Source of the DNA: Desulfospira joergensenii DSM 10085
GTDB lineage: Bacteria > Desulfobacterota > Desulfobacteria > Desulfobacterales > Desulfobacteraceae
Reading direction: 5' to 3'
NCBI RefSeq assembly: GCF_000420085.1
Contig: NZ_ATUG01000002.1
Coordinates: 1,984,001-2,048,000, forward strand
Length of the DNA stretch: 64,000 nucleotides
Shown here: one piece after another, positions 25,601 through 31,945 of the stretch
Layout: every line of letters starts with the position of its first letter
Numbering within the stretch: the stretch's first letter is position 1
Notes under the pieces: generated by a model
What the model saw: the letters and a program-made list of their open reading frames with translations, nothing else
Database searches by the model: none
Told to the model about the DNA's origin: nothing
Translations under genes and position numbers: made by a program

Positions 25601-25661
25601 TGGCGGAGAAGGAGAGGTTCCAACCCTTGGCACAGGTTTTCCCGTACACTCGCCTAACAGG
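25601..25661 (-). pseudogene. decayed 3' half of tRNA-Ser (outer integration relic)
   Basis: Over about 61 bp this matches the intact tRNA-Ser 3' half at 26182-26242 with about eight substitutions. The end TCTCCTTCTCCGCCA is kept, but the T loop (GTTGGAACC for GTTCGAATC) and the anticodon region (TGTTAGG for TGCTAAG) are altered, and the 5' half is absent. It cannot make tRNA. With its own terminator it reads as the attachment end of an older, lost element. Confidence 0.75.
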
Positions 25662-25755
25662 GAAAAAGGAATGATTACCAGGCCATTGCCGCCATTTCCA
25701 AACCTGATTTTTTGAAAATGGCCTGCAGCGGAATCAGAAAGCAAAACCACCGATT

Positions 25756-25947
25756 TTATTCGTTCGCTTCCAGCAGATCTTTGCTATCGGCGCTGATCAA
25801 TTTCTGGCAATGATGACAAACCATGTTCAGTCTTTCTACGATCCCTTTAAAAAGAAATTTTCCACAGTGAGGGCACCGGTAATTTTTGAGATCGGGATCA
25901 CTTACCATGGGCGGTATGATGGGGTCTGTTATATTTGAGTTTTGCAT
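25756..25947 (-). CDS. Com-like zinc-ribbon protein
   Basis: This 63-residue protein has one zinc ribbon, YRCPHCGKFLFKG followed after 13 residues by CHHCQKLI. This spacing and the phrase C-x-H-C-x-x-L/F-L-F-K-G recall the Com family of Mu-like phages, in which Com binds mRNA and allows translation of the mom DNA-modification gene. No mom-like gene is nearby. The gene lies between the two tRNA-Ser relics and is probably cargo left from the older element. An unrelated small zinc protein is possible. Confidence 0.7.
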   Translation of the reverse strand: MQNSNITDPIIPPMVSDPDLKNYRCPHCGKFLFKGIVERLNMVCHHCQKLISADSKDLLEANE

Positions 25948-26138
25948 TTTTTCTCACTGTATGAATTTATCAAGTGGGGCTGAATTAATATAAGCATAGC
26001 CCGGATCAATGCAAGATCTTTAAAAAGGGATCTGAGTTTTTCCCGGGCGTATCTGTTTGTTTTTTTCTTTTTCGTGGGGTCTAAGGGACACCGGAAAAAG
26101 AGCGTTTTTTAGAAAAGTACAGACTTGGAATAAAATAC

Positions 26139-26167
26139 GGGCTGAAATCCTGAATTGATTTCAGCCC
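26139..26167 (-). terminator. hairpin terminator, inner copy (tRNA-Ser)
   Basis: GGGCTGAAATC pairs with GATTTCAGCCC around a 7-nt loop, and on the minus strand GTATTTTATT follows. It lies 14 bp after the tRNA 3' end and is the counterpart of the hairpin at 25559-25587. Confidence 0.75.
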
Positions 26168-26181
26168 GTATAGCTTTTTTG

Positions 26182-26247
26182 TGGCGGAGAAGGAGAGATT
26201 CGAACTCTCGGTACAGGTTTCCCCGTACACTCGCTTAGCAGGCGAGT
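26182..26247 (-). other. prophage attachment site: 3' part of tRNA-Ser(GCU)
   Basis: On the minus strand this reads the anticodon arm CTCGC-CTGCTAA-GCGAG (anticodon GCU), the long variable arm, a perfect T arm (GTTCGAATC loop) and an acceptor end finishing in CCA. The 5' acceptor strand and D arm are missing; foreign DNA begins at about 26248. This is the left junction of an element that recombined into tRNA-Ser; the rebuilt complete tRNA should lie at the far, unseen end of the prophage. The integrase gene starts about 140 bp away. Confidence 0.88.
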
Positions 26248-26354
26248 TGTGTATCATCCGGCATTCCAGGCTGTTTTCAGGATTCCTTATTTTACAGGCG
26301 TTTTGATTGCCTTCTTCCTGCCCGACCATTCCGGTTCGTGCCTTAAAATCTTGT

Positions 26355-26378
26355 AAAAGGTCACACAAAAGGTCACAC
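26355..26378. repeat. two tandem 12-bp repeats, candidate integrase arm sites
   Basis: AAAAGGTCACAC occurs at 26355-26366 and again at 26367-26378 without a gap, between the tRNA junction and the integrase stop. Short direct repeats at this place are typical arm-type binding sites of tyrosine integrases. Confidence 0.5.
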
Positions 26379-26388
26379 CTTGAGGCCT

Positions 26389-27597
26389 TCATATTGACTC
26401 CGGATAACCGATCAATTTGCCAGTGTTCTGAGTCGGTCTTTCTATGGTTTCAAAGTTGTCCTGATCCAGGGCGCTCAGTCCTTTAGCCAAATTCATGTTG
26501 ATGATTGATTTGAGATAGGTATCCGTGGTGGAGGCTCTCTTGTGCCGGAGGATTTTTTGCATATCAGCAACTGAATACCCGCAATTTAAAAACAGATGGG
26601 CGGCTACGTGGTGCCTGATCGAATGAAAACCAAAAGGTTTGATCTGCCTTTCCTCTGGCCTCGGCCTCCATCTTCCGGCCTTGTCTTTTGTGAAGTTGAT
26701 GGTTCTGAATATCCTGGGCAGGATTTTATCCAATGTTGTTTTTGGCAACTGCCCCCCGTTATTCCCGGGGAAAACATAGTCACTTTTTGCAATTTTGCTC
26801 CGGCGATAAAGAATTTCATAGAGACTATTATTCATCTCCAGGCTGGTCCTGTCCATGGACCCTCCCTTTCTTTTCCTCGTGGAAAACCATACTATCCTGT
26901 TGGAGAAGTCACAGTCCGCCACTTTGAGGCGACGGATCTCCACAGACCGGGCCAGGGAATGATAAAATGTCCGAATCAGATCCTTTTCAAACCCGTTTGC
27001 TACTTTGAGGGCTGTAAGAATATGCTCCTTTGGCGGCACATACTTTTCAAATGGATCGTCCGCATATTTTTCGATGGGGGTCATTGGATTGTCGAAAATG
27101 AGTTTTCTATTCAGCATCCACAGAAATAGCGTGTTCAGCTCTCGCAGTTCCCGGTTTGCTTTTTTCCCGCCCTTGGTATCATATAAGTTATCGAGATATT
27201 CTTCTATATCCAGCGTCGTTATAGGGAGGGGCAGATCCTTACGCCAGAAGCCCAGTAAATTTTTGATCATGGCTTTTTTATATCGAAAGGTATTGTGGTT
27301 TTTGCAGCGGGTTCGAACCTGTTTAAGATATGGAGTCGATGCCTTCGAGAAGGTTAAAGGGGTCTTCTTCTTCGGCGGATGAACCTGGGTCTCCTCGATC
27401 TCCTTCCAGTGATCCTCCTCCCATGCCGAGGCCGCAGTTTTTGTCTTGAAGCCTCTTTTTACCTTCCTGTATTGAAAGGATTCCGGACTGATTTGCTTCC
27501 AATGCTTGAATTCCAGGAGGCGACTGAACTCTTCCCCCTTTATAACCTTCTTGACTATCCCGGCCCAGCAGTTGAGCCTTTTGTCTTTGGATGGCAT
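26389..27597 (-). CDS. tyrosine-type phage integrase
   Basis: This is a site-specific recombinase of about 402 residues. The N-terminal 60 residues form an arm-binding type domain (KRGFKTKTAASAWEEDH), the middle is a SAM-like core-binding domain (LKQVRTRCKNHNTFRYKKAMIKNLL), and the C-terminal half is catalytic: Arg in LARSVEIRRL, Lys region WFSTRKRKGG, HSIRH, then H in LRHKRASTTDTY with the nucleophile Tyr. ATG 27597 follows AGGAAAAGG. It lies next to the tRNA-Ser half and should carry out integration there. The 5' 275 bp overlap another open frame. Confidence 0.92.
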   Translation of the reverse strand: MPSKDKRLNCWAGIVKKVIKGEEFSRLLEFKHWKQISPESFQYRKVKRGFKTKTAASAWEEDHWKEIEETQVHPPKKKTPLTFSKASTPYLKQVRTRCKNHNTFRYKKAMIKNLLGFWRKDLPLPITTLDIEEYLDNLYDTKGGKKANRELRELNTLFLWMLNRKLIFDNPMTPIEKYADDPFEKYVPPKEHILTALKVANGFEKDLIRTFYHSLARSVEIRRLKVADCDFSNRIVWFSTRKRKGGSMDRTSLEMNNSLYEILYRRSKIAKSDYVFPGNNGGQLPKTTLDKILPRIFRTINFTKDKAGRWRPRPEERQIKPFGFHSIRHHVAAHLFLNCGYSVADMQKILRHKRASTTDTYLKSIINMNLAKGLSALDQDNFETIERPTQNTGKLIGYPESI

Positions 27598-27799
27598 CCT
27601 TTTCCTTTTGAGAATAGTCCCTGTCAATCAAGAACGCAAAAATGTCCTCTATAATAAAGCGAGCCGATTTTAGATTCCTGCCCTCGGCTACAAAAACCTT
27701 CGGATAATCTTTCCAGGTCTTTTGCAGAGTTCGCTCCTCGACCTTCAATACCTTAGCAAGGGTATGAAAGTCAATCATATGAGAGGACTGTTCGGTCAA
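27323..27799 (-). CDS. excisionase/AlpA-like DNA-binding protein overlapping the integrase
   Basis: The first 70 residues look like a small phage helix-turn-helix protein (FHTLAKVLKVEERTLQKTWKDYPKVFVAEGRNLKSARFIIEDIFAFL), with a TTG start after AGGAGTTAAGA. The remaining 85 residues run out of frame through the start of the integrase gene and look like a shadow (Gly/Ser/Glu rich, little structure). Either the true gene has a long tail overlapping integrase or a frameshift joins the two. It is the likely excisionase or regulator of the integrase. Confidence 0.55.
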   Translation of the reverse strand: MTEQSSHMIDFHTLAKVLKVEERTLQKTWKDYPKVFVAEGRNLKSARFIIEDIFAFLIDRDYSQKEKDAIQRQKAQLLGRDSQEGYKGGRVQSPPGIQALEANQSGILSIQEGKKRLQDKNCGLGMGGGSLEGDRGDPGSSAEEEDPFNLLEGIDSIS

Positions 27800-27826
27800 T
27801 CTTAACTCCTGGGCGTATCCTTTTGA

Positions 27827-27991
27827 TTAATGATTTTGAAAGGGATTGATAGTGTTACTTTCATTTTCAATGGCCGCTTTAATTAAACTGACCATTTCCT
27901 TAAGTTTATTGCTCTGATCTTCAGTGAAAACCGTATCATCAGAAACAATATCCTCTGCCTTTTTTAAAAGTTCTTCTGTTTGCCAGTTCAT
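27827..27991 (-). CDS. small prophage protein, 54 aa
   Basis: This short frame starts at an ATG 9 nt after GAGAGG and encodes an acidic helical protein beginning MNWQTEELLKKAEDIVSDD. It ends 27 bp before the excisionase-like gene and shares its direction, so it belongs to the integrase operon. No function is apparent. The following 240 bp to 28230 is non-coding and must hold the promoters of the two divergent blocks; a GC-rich hairpin (GGGGCC/GGCCCC) sits at 28077-28097. Confidence 0.55.
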   Translation of the reverse strand: MNWQTEELLKKAEDIVSDDTVFTEDQSNKLKEMVSLIKAAIENESNTINPFQNH

Positions 27992-28230
27992 TTAAGAAAA
28001 CCTCTCGTAAAAATTTCCTTTACAATATAAATTCAATCGTTTATCTTATGTTTACGGTCTCCTTTTTTACCGGAAAGGGGCCCTGATTGCAGGCCCCGGT
28101 GGTTTCCCGACCCCGGGGCCATTTGTTTCTATATTTTTAGGTGCCTTCACTTTTTCAGGAGGGGGGCTTGACAGAAAGCCACCCATCATGAGTACCCCGT
28201 TTATATTCCCAAATAAAAAGGAGACAATAC

Positions 28231-28422
28231 ATGCAAAACTGTTTATGCTGCAGAGAAGATATCCCAACTGACAGGCCGAGGAAATGTTCAGTACCAGGCT
28301 GTCGTAAAATATTTCGAGGTAGAGGCTGGGAAGGGATTGATGCCCATTGGAGATCGAACCACGAAGAAATAATGACCTATGAAGAATTTTGGAATTCATT
28401 GTGTCATGAACATAAAAAATGA
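28231..28422 (+). CDS. small zinc-finger-like protein, 63 aa
   Basis: A good ribosome binding site (AAAAAGGAGAC) stands before the ATG. The protein has CLCC near the N-terminus, then CSVPGC and a spaced H-x4-H (HWRSNHEE), which together could bind zinc, so a nucleic-acid-binding role is possible. Its stop overlaps the next gene by 4 bp. This pair is the only rightward-coded block amid leftward genes, which suggests it is expressed independently, as morons are. Confidence 0.65.
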   Translation: MQNCLCCREDIPTDRPRKCSVPGCRKIFRGRGWEGIDAHWRSNHEEIMTYEEFWNSLCHEHKK

Positions 28423-28688
28423 ATCCATGTCCGATTGATATGTTTTTAATTTCGCCAAGATTTCTCAACACCGTTGGGTTGACTTTGAATTTTGTTGGAG
28501 TATCAATTTTATTCTTCTGCTCTTTGCCGATAAGGATATCCCCACAAGGACTATCAAAGGAAAAGCGTGTCTTTAAACCAAGGCCATATGATCCAATGTT
28601 AAAGAATCGACCTACTTCGAAAGTTCTCATAGGTGCAGTTTTTCTTATTCTCGGTTTTCTCTTGCAGTTTATTTCAATTTGGCTTTGA
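28419..28688 (+). CDS. small membrane protein with two helices, 89 aa
   Basis: This protein has two hydrophobic helices, about residues 18-37 (TVGLTLNFVGVSILFFCSLP) and 68-88 (VLIGAVFLILGFLLQFISIW), with a positively charged loop between. The ATG overlaps the previous stop by 4 bp, so the pair is coupled. No family is recognised. Small membrane proteins in such loci often affect superinfection, but that is only a possibility here. Confidence 0.65.
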   Translation: MNPCPIDMFLISPRFLNTVGLTLNFVGVSILFFCSLPIRISPQGLSKEKRVFKPRPYDPMLKNRPTSKVLIGAVFLILGFLLQFISIWL

Positions 28689-28734
28689 GTCATTTCATTA
28701 TCTTTGATTTGTTTTAAGTCAGCTTTATACAGAG

Positions 28735-29205
28735 TTAAGTTGCTTTTTCAGCCCACGGTAAAAGATTCGGCATCGTCCGTTTTTCATATGCCACCTGGAT
28801 CTGGGGGGCCATATAGTCCCCAACCGTGGATCCGTCCGGGAGCATGATATGGGCCATGAATTCATCTTCTATTGTCGTAATTCCGACCTCCACGGCCTCC
28901 AGCTTCGCTTTAATGACCAGGGCCAGGGCTCTCCATCTCTGGCGACAGGCTTTTTCCCATTCTTTAAGGGCGGCTGCCTCTGATCTCTCCTTTCCGGTTG
29001 GTGTTTCTGTAAAATCTGAGTCAGATTTGTCAGGAAGAGGAAGGGTGAATTTGATCTGCCGGCCGCTCATTGTGAATCCGATCATGGCCTGGGCCTGGTC
29101 CCAGCCCGAGATAAACTGATCGGCCCCGTACCTCTGCAAGGTCTTCTCTATCTCGGCTTTGGATTTTTCCACGCTGACGCCGGTGTTTTCTGCGTATCTG
29201 GGCAT
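28735..29205 (-). CDS. prophage hypothetical protein, 156 aa
   Basis: A soluble protein beginning MPRYAENTGVSVEKSKAEIEKTLQRYGADQF, a type I know from many prophages without an assigned function. It continues with GRQIKFTLPLP and a long helix rich in Arg, Ala and Lys. The second ATG of ATGATG is chosen because AGGAGG stands 7 nt upstream. It follows the 36-residue membrane gene by 11 bp and belongs to the leftward accessory operon. Confidence 0.75.
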   Translation of the reverse strand: MPRYAENTGVSVEKSKAEIEKTLQRYGADQFISGWDQAQAMIGFTMSGRQIKFTLPLPDKSDSDFTETPTGKERSEAAALKEWEKACRQRWRALALVIKAKLEAVEVGITTIEDEFMAHIMLPDGSTVGDYMAPQIQVAYEKRTMPNLLPWAEKAT

Positions 29206-29216
29206 CATCCCTCCTC

Positions 29217-29327
29217 CTAAAAGCAGATGATTTCCGGGAAACCAAAGACCCATTGATCAAACAATGGGTAATTGACCCAAATGTACAAAATCAGTGAGAG
29301 CAAAAACACGATCCATAAAAATTTCAT
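29217..29327 (-). CDS. single-pass membrane micropeptide, 36 aa
   Basis: This tiny gene is tucked between its neighbours: its ATG overlaps the stop of the Gp37/Gp68 gene (ATGA), AAGGAG stands 8 nt upstream, and its stop merges with the ribosome binding site of the next gene. The peptide begins MKFLWIVFLLSLILYIWVN, a clean membrane helix, and ends in a short polar tail. Such context makes it a real if unnamed gene. Confidence 0.6.
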   Translation of the reverse strand: MKFLWIVFLLSLILYIWVNYPLFDQWVFGFPEIICF

Positions 29328-29986
29328 TTTGGAAACTCCTTTATCCTTTCCGGATATCCGTAATTATCTTTTACCCAGACCTTGGCACCCTTATTTTTGG
29401 CAGTTTTGAATAGGGTGTATGCCCATTCCATTGGTGTTTTTTTTGCGCCCCGGTTTGAATTGGCTCCAATGATGATCCACTTGATGCCAAATAGGTCTGA
29501 TTCAACCGGGCCAAGCAAAGGTTCAAATGATAAGAACCGGTTTATCCCGCAATAGGCACTGGTGGCCCATACAAGCTTATGGCGGTTGTCCGCCGTTCTC
29601 TCTGTACCGTCAACCGTTGTGCCGAACCAGCAATTGTTTAGCCCCATCAAACTGAAGTCTGCATATCTTTCCGGATTTTTGGTGAGGAACAAAAATGTAT
29701 GGCGTGGATTCTCCCTGACCTTATCCAGGACTCTCTGGATCCATTCATCGGGGACCCAATCGCCAAACATATCGGTGCTGGATCCCGTGAAGATGACAGC
29801 CGGTTTCTTGGGAAAATTCGACTGCAGGTGCTTCTCTTTGATCTGGAGTTCTGCCATGGCAGGGTAGCGCTTCCAGAAGCCCTGCATGTAGCAGTAAGGG
29901 CAGTTGTGCTGGCACCGGCCGGAGATTGGATTATAGGTGAAGTCGCAGTAGTCTATTTTTCCGGGGCCTTGTTTATTTAGCTTCAT
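29324..29986 (-). CDS. phage Gp37/Gp68 (DUF5131) radical-SAM-like protein
   Basis: This 220-residue protein matches the Gp37/Gp68 family of phage proteins. Near the N-terminus FTYNPISGRCQHNCPYCYMQGF carries a CX3CX2C cysteine triad of the radical-SAM type, followed by VIFTGSSTDMFGDWVPDEWI and FLFLTKNPERY as in spore-photoproduct-lyase-like barrels. It may use S-adenosylmethionine radical chemistry; the substrate is unknown. ATG 29986 after GGAGGAAT gives the family-type start; the upstream gene ends inside it (14-bp overlap). Confidence 0.85.
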   Translation of the reverse strand: MKLNKQGPGKIDYCDFTYNPISGRCQHNCPYCYMQGFWKRYPAMAELQIKEKHLQSNFPKKPAVIFTGSSTDMFGDWVPDEWIQRVLDKVRENPRHTFLFLTKNPERYADFSLMGLNNCWFGTTVDGTERTADNRHKLVWATSAYCGINRFLSFEPLLGPVESDLFGIKWIIIGANSNRGAKKTPMEWAYTLFKTAKNKGAKVWVKDNYGYPERIKEFPK

Positions 29987-30374
29987 ATTCCTCCTGGGAC
30001 AACCACGCCCTTTCAATGATTTCACACACCTTTGCCAGGTTTTTTTTTGAAAGCCCAACCAGGCAGGATTCAGACACTCCGATCTCTCCGTCCAAGATCG
30101 CGTTCTTCAAGTATTCCCAAATGCAGCATAGGTAATAATCAGTGAAGAAGACTTCTACTATTTGGCCGCAATCTTCGCATTGCCGATACCGAGAGAGTTG
30201 CCAGTCAGGTTCATACGTATCCACTCTGAAAAAATGGGTTTCCCCTGGCATGATGGAACCCCCACATTCTGAGCATTCACATTCTCTCGATGCTTGGTGG
30301 GTCCGCTTGTCGATTAAAATTTTATAATCCAAATCGCAGTCAACTGAACAATCCACTTCGCATGAACACTCCAT
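29973..30374 (-). CDS. cysteine-rich prophage protein, duplicate copy B
   Basis: This 133-residue protein has an N-terminal cysteine group (MECSCEVDCSVDCDLDY), a zinc ribbon of CSECGG and CEDCGQ, and a helical C-terminus with DGEIGVSESCLVGLSKKNLAKVCEIIERAW. It is a paralogue of the next gene upstream, with the same leader AAGGAGGATCGCTTAATT and the same central C-terminal motif. The family looks like phage zinc proteins without a known role. It overlaps the Gp37/Gp68 start by 14 bp. Confidence 0.75.
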   Translation of the reverse strand: MECSCEVDCSVDCDLDYKILIDKRTHQASRECECSECGGSIMPGETHFFRVDTYEPDWQLSRYRQCEDCGQIVEVFFTDYYLCCIWEYLKNAILDGEIGVSESCLVGLSKKNLAKVCEIIERAWLSQEEYEAK

Positions 30375-30407
30375 AATTAAGCGATCCTCCTTTTTAAAGG
30401 GCCTTGT

Positions 30408-30815
30408 TTATTCAGCATCGTCATCCTCCTGATGCCGCCATAACCTTTCAATGATTTCACAGACCCGTTCCATGTTGTTTTTGGAAAGGCCGACCAGACA
30501 AGATTCTGACACGCCGATCTCTCCGTCCAGGATGGCATCTTTAAGGGATTCCCATATCTCTCCGATAAAATAGTCGTTGAAAAATACGGTTGCGATCTGG
30601 GTGCAATCGCTGCATCTCCGATACCGATCAAGTTCTAATTCTGGATATGACCGGTAAGTTTCGCAAAAATGAGGTTCTCCAGGAGCAATAACTTCTCGAC
30701 ACTCATCACAATCTCTTTCTCTCGGTGATTTATGGGAATCATTCTTAATGAAAGGTTTACAATGATAGTCGATGTCAGAATCCAAATCACAATATACCGT
30801 GCATGAACACTCCAT
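30408..30815 (-). CDS. cysteine-rich prophage protein, duplicate copy A
   Basis: This 135-residue protein is the upstream partner of copy B. It shares the start MECSC, zinc ribbon residues CDECRE and CSDC, and the near-identical stretch DAILDGEIGVSESCLVGLSK; the rest has diverged strongly. The start is the ATG after AAGGAGGATCGC, as in copy B. After its stop the DNA still encodes the beginning MLNKQGP of the gene that follows copy B, a scar of the tandem duplication. Function unknown. Confidence 0.75.
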   Translation of the reverse strand: MECSCTVYCDLDSDIDYHCKPFIKNDSHKSPRERDCDECREVIAPGEPHFCETYRSYPELELDRYRRCSDCTQIATVFFNDYFIGEIWESLKDAILDGEIGVSESCLVGLSKNNMERVCEIIERLWRHQEDDDAE

Positions 30816-30817
30816 AA

Positions 30818-30982
30818 TTAAGCGATCCTCCTTTTTAAAATGATCTGACACTCGATATTATCCGGGCAATTGTGCGCCCAGATAAGTTGATTGTATTTTG
30901 TCTGCCGGTACCACTTGCCCATAAAATTCCCGGTGTATTGATCACCGTCCAGCATGAAGTCGAACATATTGAGAAGGAACAC
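30818..30982 (-). CDS. small prophage protein, 54 aa
   Basis: AAAGGAGGCAACC stands just before a GTG that opens a 54-residue frame ending 2 bp before copy A. It reads MFLLNMFDFMLDGDQY, then WYRQTKYNQLIWAHNCPD and a basic end. The last residues LKRRIA are repeated in the scar between the duplicate genes, which shows that the duplication began inside this gene. I recognise no family. Confidence 0.6.
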   Translation of the reverse strand: MFLLNMFDFMLDGDQYTGNFMGKWYRQTKYNQLIWAHNCPDNIECQIILKRRIA

Positions 30983-30993
30983 GGTTGCCTCCT

Positions 30994-31347
30994 TTAAAAT
31001 GGGCAGAATTCAAAGTCACAGAATTTGCAAGTGTTCTGGGCAAAATCCAATTCTAAATTACACTCAAGGCAAAACATGGAATCGATGGTGGTCTGATTCT
31101 TCTCTGCCATGTTCGACTGAACCATTTCTAAGTAAGCCAGGTCCTTTAATTCGATTTGCGCCTGCTCCTTCAACCAGAACTTCAACAAGATCTTGGCATC
31201 GTTACTGGCCATGATCAGCATCCCCTCGATGGCTTTCAGTCTAAAGAGAACCTCACTCTCCTCATAATCACCCTCTTTAAAAGAGAATGCGGCTTGGGCC
31301 TTCCCGAGTTTTTCAATCAGGATTTCTGCCTCTTCGATGTGATTCAT
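30994..31347 (-). CDS. prophage protein with C-terminal zinc ribbon, 117 aa
   Basis: The first 85 residues are helical and acidic, and the end has CLECNLELDFAQNTCKFCDFEFC, two CXXC pairs that should bind zinc. ATG 31347 follows AGGAGAGGGC, so I drop six codons of the longer frame. It lies 10 bp after the ASCH gene in the same leftward operon. The function is unknown; the layout resembles small nucleic-acid-binding adaptors. Confidence 0.65.
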   Translation of the reverse strand: MNHIEEAEILIEKLGKAQAAFSFKEGDYEESEVLFRLKAIEGMLIMASNDAKILLKFWLKEQAQIELKDLAYLEMVQSNMAEKNQTTIDSMFCLECNLELDFAQNTCKFCDFEFCPF

Positions 31348-31357
31348 GCCCTCTCCT

Positions 31358-31945
31358 TTATCCATTCAGCCACTTCACGGCATCATCATAAGCCTGTTCA
31401 AAACCTTCTCCGAATCTCGACCACAGGGCCTGTTTGTACCTGGCCGGAAGGGCCTTATAACAACCGAGACAAAAAGCATTCCTGGCTTTTTTTTCGGCTC
31501 CGCACTGGCATTCTTCGCCTTTGAACTGATCGATGTACCATTGCCGGTCCGGGATCAGGGCAGGGGGCGGCCACGGGACATTGAAAACTCCTTGCTGCCC
31601 TTTGTAAGGATGAAAAGTCACGGTTTCCGGATCCTCAAAAACATAGCCTTTGGGGCCGCAAAACCATGGTGAGGTATGCTCGGTCACGCAGTCCACCATG
31701 TTCACCTTGCCGACGATCCCGCCGCGCAGATCCTTGGAATCCAGGACCGGCTTTTCCAGGTGCGGGAAGTTTTCGATGATCCAGTCAGCTCCGTCATTGT
31801 CGAAGGTCAGGGAGGCGTGAATCAGAACCGGTCCCCGGTGGTTCCAGGGCTTGGGCCGGTTCTCTACCGGTTTGTGTCCGAGTACGAGCATGGATGCCCA
31901 TGGCTGATGGGATGATATTGCTTTTAAAGTAGATTTGTTGTTCAT
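31358..31945 (-). CDS. ASCH domain protein
   Basis: The N-terminal half of this 195-residue protein is an ASCH domain, an RNA-binding beta barrel related to PUA: AISSHQPWASMLVLGHKPVENRPKPW, then GPVLIHAS and GGIVGKVNMVDCV. The last third adds a CQCG and CLGCY zinc site and a helical tail. ASCH proteins in phages are thought to bind or modify RNA or nucleosides, without a firm function. Its ATG overlaps the methylase stop by 1 bp. Confidence 0.8.
   Translation of the reverse strand: MNNKSTLKAISSHQPWASMLVLGHKPVENRPKPWNHRGPVLIHASLTFDNDGADWIIENFPHLEKPVLDSKDLRGGIVGKVNMVDCVTEHTSPWFCGPKGYVFEDPETVTFHPYKGQQGVFNVPWPPPALIPDRQWYIDQFKGEECQCGAEKKARNAFCLGCYKALPARYKQALWSRFGEGFEQAYDDAVKWLNG

Noticed and set aside
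26081..26392. Minus-strand frame across the tRNA-Ser half and terminator
   Set aside because: It crosses the tRNA part and hairpin, both of which explain the sequence; the product has no protein character.
28067..28693. Minus-strand frame opposite the zinc-finger and two-helix membrane genes
   Set aside because: The plus strand has two genes with a strong ribosome binding site and a 4-bp overlap; the minus frame is the complement.
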